A stretch of DNA of 12,358 nt from Calvatia gigantea (taxonomy: Eukaryota; Basidiomycota; Agaricomycetes; Agaricales; Lycoperdaceae), in assembly GCA_025093985.1 (NCBI GenBank), contig JACAAK010000070.1, forward strand, positions 1-12,358. Reading direction: 5' to 3'. Under the pieces are notes generated by a model. The model was not told the origin of the DNA and made no database searches. It worked only from the letters and a program-made list of their open reading frames with translations. The translations under genes and the position numbers were made by a program. Positions 1-7,567 of the stretch are shown piece after piece. The first letter of the stretch is position 1. Each line of letters begins with the position of its first letter.

Positions 1-370
1 AGTGGTCGGTTTGAATTCCTTGTTGTACCATTAGGATCTGTCTAATGTCAGTTTGTAGTTTTCCTATGGCTGTTCGAAGTTGGTTGGTAGTGGCAGCAGT
101 AGGAGTTCATGTAATGGAGAGTGCCATCATCTGGGAAATGGCTTGCCAGATGAGGGATGTCAAGGACAATGGAGATGGCTCAACTTGCTCAATCTGTTCT
201 TGTAACAGAGAGCAGAGGAGGATGAGTCCAGACCTCATGAAGGCCATGGACAGTGCAGTGAGAACCGCTGCAGTTATCAGACAGAATGTCTGAGGCTGAG
301 GGTTTGTTAAGTAGAGACGATCATATTGTAAGAGGTAATCCCCCACCTTTTCCTTTATTGGACTTGTCAT
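1..370 (-). pseudogene. Unrecognised minus-strand coding fragment, weakly supported
   Basis: An open frame reads leftward from an ATG at 370 to a TGA just left of 107. It then stays open to the window edge, where the peptide is rich in Gln, Leu and Ile and looks helical (KLQTDIRQILMVQQGIQ). The upstream part has a hydrophobic stretch (FCLITAAVLTALSMAF) followed by LLQEQIEQVE. I do not recognise a family. The single internal stop is TGA after Thr and could be a decayed Arg codon, as elsewhere in the window. It could be the end of a degraded gene or element lying mostly to the left, or a chance ORF. The overlapping plus-strand ORF at 45-293 looks no better. Only the open frame is seen; coding status is inference. 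Confidence 0.2.
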
Positions 371-467
371 TATTTCTTTATCACATGCTATTGCTCATTT
401 CTTTATTTTCCCTTGTTTTGTGCCATAAAACAAACACAAACTTAGTCACCATATAATGCCCTGTACA

Positions 468-486
468 TTGAGCTGTTACAGCTCAA
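468..486. repeat. Perfect inverted repeat, 9-bp arms with 1-nt centre
   Basis: TTGAGCTGT, one T, then ACAGCTCAA. The arms are exact reverse complements. It could form a hairpin or be a dyad protein-binding site in the presumed leader of the old element. No function is established. Confidence 0.6.
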
Positions 487-564
487 CTATTATCTTTTTG
501 TTATATGTACATTTACTGATATACACAGGTCAAGCGTATTTCATGTGACTTAAGATATATAGCC

Positions 565-570
565 TATAAA
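565..570 (+). promoter_or_regulatory. TATA-like box upstream of the old gag
   Basis: TATAAA lies about 100 bases before the ATG at 669, inside the AT-rich stretch where the old element's LTR promoter would be expected. Chance occurrence is likely in such AT-rich DNA. No start-site evidence exists. Confidence 0.2.
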
Positions 571-668
571 GTGTCTTGCTTTACACTTTTTTACATTTGC
601 TGAACATATGAAAATGTATACACAGTACATGTCATATGCGTCATTCCTAAACACAGACCTTCCAGAAG

Positions 669-2067
669 ATGGCTTCTAAACATCAATACAATGTGGGAGA
701 TTCCCACAAGGAAGCACAGGCCCCCGTGCCTGTGCAACATGCACGAACAATGGACCAATGCATCTGAGAGGATTCTAATCCTTAAATACCTGGTGCTCTT
801 AATATACAGAGCAGCATACCTGAAGATGAGACATATGGAATACATCTTGACATAGACACAGATGACAATGGCTCAGATGTGGGACTTCCCACTCTGGGCC
901 AAGAGGTAGAAGTCCTCCTCGATGTGGCTAAGGTCACAAAGCCCCATCAATGAGTACAACTCATGGAATATGTGGAACAACTCTTGTCCCACTACTATGC
1001 CAATTTATCTAATCCCCCGAACCAAGAGAGTCAGGAATACTGAGAGAGCTACATTGAAACCTTGGAAAAGGTCTTGGCAGCCTACTCATTGGTACAAGGG
1101 ATGAAAGCTTCATCCCGAGCGGAGACACCAATGGACCACTTATCGTCACAAGTCAACCATTAGTATGAAGAGTATCTGGGACACACTGAACCCCCTAGAC
1201 AGGAGGAACAACTGACTGCAGCACCATCATCAATATCCAGCACAAATGCCATGGTTACTGCCCGCACTCACCCATTTGGTGAACCTGGCAAACACAGTGG
1301 CCCCACCAAAGGAACGAGCAGGGTAACTGCTCCTGACCCAGATCCCAATGACTGGCAATGGCACATAACTTTATGTGCCAAGAGATGGCACAACCACATT
1401 GCATATCAATGCTTGAGAGTACATGACCTCTCAAACTTGGGGGAATCCAGAATCAAGGACCAAGGCATCATACTCAATGGACATCGTACATATGACACGG
1501 ATCCACATGAAGGGGATGAAAATGATGAAACACATGAATTGGCACCAGAGGTGATACTACCTCAGAAAGCAAGATAGACACAGTCTGTAACCATAAACCC
1601 AGAGGTGGTAACACACTCACCACCCAGAACTACCACACCAAGATTGGCTCCATCAGTCAGAGGGAACTCACAGCAAAATTCGCCACAAAACCCTCACTCT
1701 CAACAACCCTCAATGTCTCTTAGTGCCATAGTATGGTACCCATCCATACCAAGGACCCTGGCTAGGGCACCAACTTGGGTAGTTGGCTCCATGCCTATGC
1801 CCATCCTAAACACCCCTAGTGAGTTTGGAATGGCAGGCCATTACTCAACACCTTGAGTAAAAACCTTACTGTCCCCCATGGAACTGAACTGATTCCTGGG
1901 AGTACATCCAATTTCACTGGCTGAACCTAACTTAGGTCCTAATGTGGTAATGGGACCACTGCCAGTTCAAGACCACATACAGGTGAAAGGTCACTCTCTT
2001 GCTTGTGAGGTCCCAAATGCATCATCCAGTGTAATGGAGACACTACAAAGACACAAAGAAAAGATGT
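669..2067 (+). pseudogene. gag: Old Gypsy element, gag N-terminal region, broken
   Basis: A single frame can be followed from ATG 669 to about 2067 through eight in-frame stops: TGA 765, TAA 783, TGA 951, TGA 1041, TAG 1161, TAG 1575, TGA 1854 and TGA 1890. Between the stops the peptide is hydrophilic and rich in Gln, Glu, Ser and Pro. Examples are PEDETYGIHLDIDTDDNGSD and ETLQRHKEKMYDHYPP. This fits the variable N-terminal part of fungal Gypsy Gag proteins, but it has no domain I can name. The long shared frame, its position directly before the capsid-like region and the same TGA-rich decay support the assignment. The ATG is simply the first one in this frame, and the true start could differ. 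Around 2050-2070 the frame changes by +1 into the capsid-like ORF. Confidence 0.5.
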
Positions 2068-2963
2068 ATGACCACTATCCGCCAAACAGTGCAAGAGTAT
2101 CTCACACAACCCTTTGAGTTCCTGGCAGGATATAAGTCATCCAACCAGAGATTACCTCAGGATAGTGGAGTAGAATCGTACTCTGGTAGCCAGAAATTTA
2201 GTGACTTAGAGAATTTTGTCTCTTCACTATGTATAGATTTTGCCTTACGAGGCATAGGAGGAATAAGCCCTGCCTTGGATTGTCTAAGGCTTCAATTGCT
2301 TCCATATTACCTTAGAGGTGAGGCTAAGAACATAGTGATGAGGCATGTTATCAACATCAATCAGACAAGATTTAACTGGATGTTCAAAGACATCCTAATC
2401 ACCCTGTATGACAGATTTGTGTTACCAACATCAATGCATGACACACGTGAAGGTCTTTGTCGTGTGGGCTACAACATGATGATCAGAGTACAGGGCTTTT
2501 ACAATGCCCTTATGGATCATGCCCAGTACATGACAGTGCATCCAGATGATTATTCACTCGTCAAAGTATTCCTGGAAGGAATACCTGAGGATATGAGAAC
2601 AGATCTACTGTTCAATCATGGGTTGACACTGATGCCAACTCCCTTGATGATTTCCTCATGTTTGCCATGTGGTATGAGAATAGATTGAAGGTTAACTCCT
2701 TCTATCATAAAAACTTGCAAACTAGCAAGAACAATAGCTCACTTTGGAACTCTGTAAAGCAAATAGTGCCTGCTAAGGCTTCTCATGATCCTTGTTGAAA
2801 GCTTGTATTGCATGGGACTACACTAGTCCCTCAAAATGTGGCTAACAGCCACAAATACATACCCGCTAAGGAGGTAAACAAACCTCCTCCATGACAATAT
2901 GAATCTGGTCCCTTAAAACCTCGAGACAACCATAGTAATAGGACATTTAAACCATTCCACCCT
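2068..2963 (+). pseudogene. gag: Old Gypsy element, Gag capsid-like region with frameshift
   Basis: The open stretch 2068-2640 resembles the Retrotrans_gag capsid domain. It has YLRGEAKNIVMRHV, then FNWMFKDILITLYDRFVLP, VQGFYNALMDHAQYM, and FLEGIPEDMRTDLLFNHGLT. These are the usual blocks: a membrane-proximal 'GEA' motif, a W-containing helix before the YDRF motif, and a C-terminal 'EGIPE' block. Near 2630 the frame steps by -1 (or +2). The continuation (DANSLDDFLMFAMWYENRLK) reads in the frame of the downstream zinc knuckle. In that continuation TGA 2796 and TGA 2892 interrupt. In the intact element this would be the structural Gag that builds the virus-like particle. The 2068 ATG is only the first Met in this frame and is unlikely to be a native start. 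Confidence 0.8.
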
Positions 2964-3794
2964 GTGGCATGGCCACAAGGGGGCACTAAGCAGCCTGACA
3001 AGCCAGTAGTGTGTCACAATTGTGGTGGCAACCACTATGCCAGTAATTGCCTGAATAAGGGCAAACAGAAATCATTCTTACATGCCACCCACACTATGAT
3101 TGGCAATCTTGAGGACATACCTGAGGAGAAACCCCAGGTAGAACCAGAAGAACCAGCAGAGGAAGAGCATGCCTCCATACATGAAGAAGAAACCAATCTT
3201 GTCAAGGTCAAGGTATATGACTCTGACTATGCAGAGTCCAAGGCATCAGGTGACTTCGATTTTCTCCATGTGATGAATGATACCACAGTGGAGGAAGGCC
3301 CACAGATTGAGATAGAACCTCAATATATTAGATGTGTACAACTTCATGTTGAAAAGGAGCCTCAGATGAGGCCCCAAGTACCACCAAGCGAGAAACAGTG
3401 TCTTGCTACATATGTCAACATCAACAGGGTTGATGCTTGGACCCTCTGGGACTCAGGAAGTACCATGACTGGGTTAATACCAGCCTTTGCCCATGTGGCC
3501 AATGTTGTGGTACACAACCTTGCTGACCTGCACAGTTTATAACTGGGAACAGTTAGCAGTTGGTCTGTCATTAAGTATGGAGCTAACGTCTCCATGAAGA
3601 TTAGGTCAAACAATATCACCATGTACATTGATGTGGCCAACTTTGACCAATATGATTTAATAATGGGGGCTGGATTCATGAGAGCACATAATGTTGTGCT
3701 CAACTTCATAAATAACCAAGTAGAACTACTTGGTGAATGCTTTGATGCAGTAAACATTGCTGGTGAGATGAATTCTCATCTTCATCAGCACTGA
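2964..3794 (+). pseudogene. Old Gypsy element, Gag zinc knuckle and aspartic protease
   Basis: The zinc knuckle at 3012-3050 reads CHNCGGNHYASNC, a CX2CX3HX4C spacing that is one residue short of the usual CX4H. An acidic linker follows (EPEEPAEEEHASIHEEE), where pro-type proteins of this family often have a spacer. The aspartic protease follows, with the catalytic D at codon 3450 in WDSGST and the second half NFDQYDLIMGAGFMRAHNVV around 3640-3710. TAA at 3540 splits the protease just before LGTVSSWSVIKYG; a Gln codon CAA changed by C to T is the simplest explanation. TGA 3792 ends the open stretch. The protease would cleave Gag-Pol during particle maturation. The GTG at 2964 is only the left edge of the open frame, which continues upstream. 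Confidence 0.85.
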
Positions 3795-4415
3795 GCCACA
3801 AAGAAGGTTACAATGGAGGAGGTCAATGATCCAGACACTCCTTGCACCATTGATGTGAACTGGGTGCTGATAGACAACCCCCTCCCAGTGAGGCCTAACA
3901 GTCTCTACTATGACCACCACATGCCAGCAGAATGGAATGTGATGGTGGATGATATGTCCACTGAATATCAGTTTGGGATGAAAGATATCCCTCAAACTGG
4001 ATTTCATCAACCCACCAATGGAGAAGTGGATGAACCTATTGTCCTCAACTTCATGAAGTATCCTGAGCCTAAGATCCCTGAGGCATTGTAAAATTGTAAT
4101 GCTACGAAGATGCCACCCAAGGAAGCACTTGACCAAGTGCTTCAAGGGAAAGCATCCTGGATTGTCAGGAAACGACCTGACAAGGTCATAATTAAGCTCA
4201 ACCTTGAACATCTTTATAACCAGTGGTATGAAGAGTTCAAAGATATCATGCAGGGCATGCCCAATGAGCTGCCCCCTCTATGTGAAGTCAATCATGAGAT
4301 AAATCTCATTGACAACAATGTACAGTATAGTAACCATACCCCTTGTTGCCCTCACTTGATATGGCCTCAATTTTATGAAAAACTGGACTGCTATGTGAGA
4401 GCTGGCTGGTGGGAG
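3795..4415 (+). pseudogene. pol: Old Gypsy element, protease-RT linker and RT N-terminal part
   Basis: The same frame as gag-pro continues after TGA 3792, with one more stop (TAA 4089). The first part is an acidic spacer. From about 4110 the peptide has the features found before the RT fingers: NQWYEEFKDIMQGMPNELPP, then VNHEINLID, then WPQFYEKLDCYVRAGWWE, where the last block sits at the start of the RT domain. The frame ends abruptly after the Glu codon 4413-4415, exactly where the solo LTR begins. The next codon of the original gene is CCT at 5051. The catalytic part of the RT lies beyond the inserted LTR. Confidence 0.8.
4411..4415. repeat. Left target-site duplication of the solo LTR (GGGAG)
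   Basis: GGGAG immediately precedes the TG of the solo LTR. Its partner is GGAAG at 5046-5050, with one G/A transition between them. Confidence 0.75.
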
Positions 4416-5045
4416 TGTTAAGTGCGGATCATGTGGGTGAGATGACCAAAGTCTAGATGCCCGAGGGTTATGTGCAAATGCGGATGAAGGTGGGCAAAGC
4501 GGGTGAACTTAGGAGGACTGTGGCTTCAATGTGTGTGTTGCACCCTCCTGCTGATGAGTGGTCCTAACTTTAGAACAAGGGATGAGGGCAGAGACAGAGG
4601 CAAGGACAGATACAGAGGCAGAGGTGGAATAGAAGTAGCATGTCACTAAGTTGATTTCAGACTGAGGATTACAAGCAAAGTAGCTATGGTTTATATACTC
4701 AAGGGAGAGTGGTTCTACAAAAGGAAACTACTACGACTTCATGTGCTGGCCAGGTATGGCCGCTAGATAGAAACACCAGACATGCAACTAACTAGAAGGA
4801 ATAAAGTGAAACAGAAACATCATAAATGGGAAAAGGAAATTGCAATGGAAATGGAGGTAGGTATAACAACTGGAAAAATATACAAGGAGGATAATCAGAA
4901 ATTAATGTCAGACAGTCAATAATAAGAATAGAGTGTGGGGGAGGCAGGGGAAAGTGGGTGAGAGTGAATGGTAACTAAAATATAAATGGAATATAGTTCA
5001 GGTATGAGCAGGTGAAGCAGGTGAGTGTGCATAGGGGTTGTGACA
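4416..5045. mobile_element. Solo LTR of a third retrotransposon, inserted in the old RT gene
   Basis: The 630-bp block starts TGTTA and ends TGACA, giving TG...CA ends and imperfect inverted termini. A 5-bp target duplication flanks it (GGGAG at 4411-4415, GGAAG at 5046-5050). The strongest evidence is in the coding sequence: the RT stops making sense at 4415 and resumes at 5051. Skipping the block joins Glu directly to Pro in one frame, as expected before the conserved IPKK block. Inside are a TATA-like TTTATATA at 4690-4697 and a purine-rich stretch at 4584-4626. No coding sequence is seen. It is likely the product of LTR-LTR recombination that removed the internal part. Its orientation was not determined with certainty, though the TATA-like box suggests the + strand. 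Confidence 0.85.
4584..4626 (+). repeat. Purine-rich GACAGAGGCA-like low-complexity tract inside the solo LTR
   Basis: The units GGCAGAGACAGAGGCA and TACAGAGGCAGAGG repeat imperfectly here. This is a short degenerate repeat within the LTR with no evident function. Confidence 0.4.
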
Positions 5046-5050
5046 GGAAG
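5046..5050. repeat. Right target-site duplication of the solo LTR (GGAAG)
   Basis: GGAAG directly follows the terminal CA of the solo LTR. It differs from the left copy GGGAG by one transition. Confidence 0.75.
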
Positions 5051-5762
5051 CCTAAACAGGCTACCCAAGCCTTACCTCTACTGTGCATCCCAAAGAAAGA
5101 CAGTAAACTCAGGACCATTATAGATGCCCACGAGTGCAACGACAATACAGTAAAGGATGTTACACCTTTACCTGACCAGGAAATCATCTGAGAGGATGTC
5201 ACCTGAGTGAAATTTCACTCCAAGATCAACTTGGCTGATGCCTATGAACAGGTACAAATTCGCCCTGAGGACATCAGCAAGACTGCCTTTTTGACAATAG
5301 CTGGGACATATCTCAGCCATATCATGCAACAAGGGGACTGTAATGCCCCTGCTATGTTCCAATGGCTAATGACTGTGATTTTTCACAATGTTATTGGCAT
5401 ATTCTTATATGCTTACTTAGATGACTGTTTCATCTATTCAGACTCAGTTGAAGATCACAAAGTTCACCTTTGTATAGTCTTTGAAAGATCAAGAGTGAAT
5501 CAGCTCTTTATCAAGTGGGCTAAATGTGAGCTGTATGCAGACAGAGTGGACTGCCTTGGCCACATCATCAATGATCAGGGTATTCACCCTGACCACGATA
5601 AGCTCAATTGGATAATGGAGTGGTGCACTTCATGAGTATATAACAATGTCCAGCATTTCATTGGACTCATCAATTATTTGTTGAACTTCCTGCCTGACAT
5701 ATCAGCCTATACTGGGCCAATAATGTCCATCACTCAGAATGGGACACCATTCCATTGGAGAC
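5051..5762 (+). pseudogene. pol: Old Gypsy element, reverse transcriptase palm region
   Basis: This continues the RT started before the solo LTR. In order it shows LLCIPKKDSKLRTIIDAHE (fingers and palm motif 1), FHSKINLADAYEQVQIRPED (motif A; the catalytic D is in the N-LAD-AYEQ block), TYLSHIMQQGDCNAPAMFQ (motif B region) and YAYLDD with the metal-binding pair at codons 5420 and 5423 (motif C). VDCLGHIINDQGIHPDHDKL of the RT thumb follows. Three in-frame TGA codons interrupt it: 5189, 5204 and 5633. The last lies in TS-stop-VYNNVQHFIGL, where Arg would be expected. The gene is cut at 5762 by the younger Gypsy element. The original frame resumes at 11271. The enzyme would copy the element RNA into cDNA but is inactive here because of the stops. 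Confidence 0.9.
5758..5762. repeat. Left target-site duplication of the young Gypsy element (GAGAC)
   Basis: GAGAC sits directly before the LTR start TGTTATG and is identical to 11266-11270. A 5-bp duplication is normal for Ty3/Gypsy integrases. It shows that the whole element integrated here as a unit. Confidence 0.95.
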
Positions 5763-6069
5763 TGTTATGAGTTTCCACCGATCATAACGAGTTCCGTACT
5801 ACTCTGCATTTCCAACTATCCGCGTACCTGTTTCGTCTATTCTAGTCCAGCGTTCTCCGAGATATGACTTGTACCAACTACTACGCTCTAACCGGACATT
5901 TCATGTAGTTACTCCATCCATTCAACTGGATGACCTTAGACATACTTAAGTGTACATACACTCTGTTGTATTCGGTACGCTTAACCAACTTCTGTTCTCT
6001 TTCCCTTACTCGCCCTCAAGACTTAGCCAGAGCTGCAACCTGAGGTCTAAACCGACTAAGGTCGTAACA
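5763..6069 (+). repeat. 5' LTR of the young Gypsy element
   Basis: 307 bp, starting TGTTA and ending TAACA as perfect 5-bp inverted ends. It aligns along its whole length with 10958-11265. My hand alignment finds nine substitutions, all transitions, and one 1-nt indel. Examples are C5795 versus T10990 and CGCG at 5821-5824 versus CATG at 11016-11019. The predicted RNA start and self-primer (5977-5988) lie inside it. No clear TATA box was seen 25-35 bases upstream of that point. Confidence 0.97.
5977..5988 (+). promoter_or_regulatory. Predicted self-primer and likely mRNA 5' end within the LTR
   Basis: ACGCTTAACCAA is the exact reverse complement of TTGGTTAAGCGT at 6071-6082, next to the LTR end. 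In Tf1 the first 11 nt of the element mRNA fold back on the primer-binding site and are cut to make the minus-strand primer. By analogy, transcription should begin at or next to 5977. The 3' LTR copy carries a C to T change at the matching CpG (T11174). The pairing is seen; the priming role is inferred. Confidence 0.7.
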
Positions 6070-6070
6070 T

Positions 6071-6082
6071 TTGGTTAAGCGT
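6071..6082 (+). other. Primer-binding site, self-priming (Tf1/sushi type)
   Basis: TTGGTTAAGCGT starts one base after the LTR end. It pairs perfectly over 12 nt with 5977-5988 in the LTR and mismatches on both sides. A given 12-mer matching by chance somewhere in 307 nt is expected about 2 times in 100,000. A tRNA primer is less likely: a PBS would start TGG and run about 18 nt into a tRNA acceptor and T arm, and I recognise no such tRNA end here. Confidence 0.75.
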
Positions 6083-6127
6083 CACCACCTCACCTTGCAA
6101 GAAACAGAGTTGAAAAAGACTCAAACC

Positions 6128-6154
6128 ATGACGAACCCGGGAGCGATTATATGA
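6128..6154 (+). other. Eight-codon short ORF overlapping the acidic ORF start (ATGA)
   Basis: The ATG at 6128 reads MTNPGAII and stops at TGA 6152. That TGA overlaps the ATG at 6151 in an ATGA tetranucleotide. It may be a small upstream ORF, or the true gag start cut off by a CGA to TGA change. It lies in the same frame (frame 2) as the downstream protease-RT, which makes the second reading possible. Confidence 0.3.
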
Positions 6155-6570
6155 GCTCGAACCCCGACGAATACAGAGAACCCCAGCTTGAAGTCACTGA
6201 CAACGAGCTCGAAACAGACAGCGAAACCGACTCATCAGACGAAGAAGCAGAAAACCCCGAAGTACCTGCAACGGTTGTAACAAACAACGAACCCGGAGAC
6301 ATCACACAAGAAGTAAACCCAACAGGAGTAGAAGCAGTTATATCAGAACTCTTCAACGAACTTGACATAGCTGAAGAACAGCTAGGACAACTAGAGAACC
6401 AAAACACCGAAACGGAATCAGAATCAGGAGACTCAGAAATGTTGGACAACACTGCACCCACCACGACACCCAACGCAAAGGGACTCGTACCCGACCCAGG
6501 GTTCAATCCAAACCCCAACAAAAAGGATAACAGTGAACACTATAGTCGACTCGGGATGCACCACCAGTAG
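6151..6570 (+). CDS. Acidic gag-like N-terminal fragment of the young element, 139 aa
   Basis: The ORF is extremely rich in Glu, Asp, Ser and Thr (EVTDNELETDSETDSSDEEA). It has a Leu/Glu heptad-like segment that may form a coiled coil (LFNELDIAEEQLGQLENQN, about residues 65-85). The end is Pro/Asn-rich (DPGFNPNPNKK). It occupies the gag position, directly after the leader and before protease. Gag proteins of agaricomycete Gypsy elements often begin with such an acidic stretch. No capsid blocks and no CCHC zinc knuckle follow, so most of gag seems to be missing. The last codons overlap the protease frame, which lies +1. The start is the first ATG in this frame, but it may not be original: an ATG at 6128 in another frame is cut off by a TGA overlapping it. 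A full gag is usually several hundred residues. Confidence 0.55.
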   Translation: MSSNPDEYREPQLEVTDNELETDSETDSSDEEAENPEVPATVVTNNEPGDITQEVNPTGVEAVISELFNELDIAEEQLGQLENQNTETESESGDSEMLDNTAPTTTPNAKGLVPDPGFNPNPNKKDNSEHYSRLGMHHQ

Positions 6571-7567
6571 CATCAGCAAGAAACTGGTAGACGAAGAAAA
6601 AATCCCCACAGAAAAATTAAAACAAGAAATCACGGTACTTAACGCAGATGGCACGGCAAACCAAGGAGGAAAAGTCACAGAAACAGCTACTATACAGGTG
6701 GAAATCGAAGGACACGAAGAAACAATTGAAGCATCGGTCGTACAACTCCAAGATAGAGCAGAAATATTCCTAGGACACGACTGGCTCACCAAACACAATC
6801 CAGAAGTAAACTGGCGAACGGGAGAAATAAAGTTCAATCGGTGCCCAAAGGACTGCAGGTTCCCGCACCAGAACATCCAGGTAACAGGCAAGATCCGAAG
6901 CATGGCCACCACTGAAGACATATGGGAAGAAGAGGAAGAACCTGACCCCACCGAGCCATCAGACCTACCAGAATACGTCCGACCATTCACACATCTATTC
7001 AACAAAACCACATTCGACAAACTACCCGAACGAACGGAATGGGACCACGAGATAATCCTAACAGAAGACGCACCCAAAGAAATCAATGCAGGAACTTACA
7101 ACATGACAATCAAGGAGCAGGACGAACTCAAAGCATTTGTTAAAGAAAACCTCGAGTCAGGACGAATACAACCGTCAAAGTCACCATATGCCGCACCCAC
7201 CTTTTTCATCCCAAAAAAGGATGGCTCAAAACGACTCATTCAAGACTACCGATGGTTGAATAACATAGTCATTAAAGACAAAACACCGCTACCTCGAATC
7301 GGAGAAGTCATTGACAAATTAGGAAAAGCCAAATACTTCAACAAACTAGACATCATTTGGGGCTACAACAATGTCTGCATCAAAGAAGGAGACGAGTGGA
7401 AAGCAGCCTTTCTAACCAACGAAGGACTATTCGAACCCACAGTCATGTTCTTCGGTCTCAGCAACTCACCAGGAACGTTCTCAAGAATGATGGCGAGTAT
7501 CTTTCGAGACCTACTACGCAACGGAGATATAGTAAACTACATGGACGACTTTCGCAATTCCAGGTGA
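6533..7567 (+). pseudogene. pol: Young element, aspartic protease and reverse transcriptase up to YMDD
   Basis: The protease begins at once with the catalytic motif IVDSGCTTSS (D at about residue 5). It continues with ITVLNADGTANQGGKVTE and IFLGHDWLTKHNPEVNW, the second half of a retropepsin-like fold. RT follows from about 7130: PYAAPTFFIPKKDGSKRLIQ, KLDIIWGYNNVCIKEGDEW (motif A region), FEPTVMFFGLSNSPGTFSRM (motif B) and VNYMDDF (motif C; catalytic pair at 7544 and 7547). The frame then runs into TGA at 7565. A +1 shift at the TTT of 7550-7552 restores a normal thumb. Two Arg positions expected in motif A read Ile and Cys (DIIWGYNN, NVCIKEG). The GTG at 6533 is not a meaningful start; the frame is open further left. 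Confidence 0.92.

Larger units (their letters stand above)
371..668. other. AT-rich non-coding stretch upstream of the old gag
   Basis: No convincing coding frame is visible here. The stretch is AT-rich and contains a perfect inverted repeat (468-486) and a TATAAA at 565-570. It ends at the ATG (669) of the old element's gag frame. By position it should be the 5' LTR and leader of the old Gypsy element, but I could not delimit an LTR with TG...CA ends, a target duplication or a primer-binding site. Confidence 0.4.

Noticed and set aside
474..606. Candidate short LTR with TGTTACAGC start and GCTGAACA end
   Set aside because: The ends are nearly inverted, but flanking 5-mers TGAGC and TATGA do not match. 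At 133 bp it would be short, and no second copy is seen.
3362..4211. Minus-strand ORFs opposite the old protease and linker
   Set aside because: They are shadows of a plus-strand frame that has recognisable protease motifs. They show no domain of their own.
4419..5022. GAGTGT direct repeats (4413-4418 and 5023-5028) as the insertion boundary, or an intron
   Set aside because: These boundaries leave the RT in different frames and give no TG...CA ends. The 4416-5045 LTR model restores the frame and has proper ends. No good splice consensus is present, and 600 bp is long for a fungal intron.
6070..6090. tRNA-type primer-binding site
   Set aside because: TGG occurs at 6072-6074, but the following bases match no tRNA end that I recognise. 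The perfect 12-nt match to the element's own LTR explains it better.
6147..7086. Long Ser-rich minus-strand ORFs (6147-6521 and 6433-7086)
   Set aside because: They lie antisense to the acidic ORF and protease-RT. Their Ser/Val-rich composition mirrors the GAA/GAC-rich plus strand. No domain is visible.
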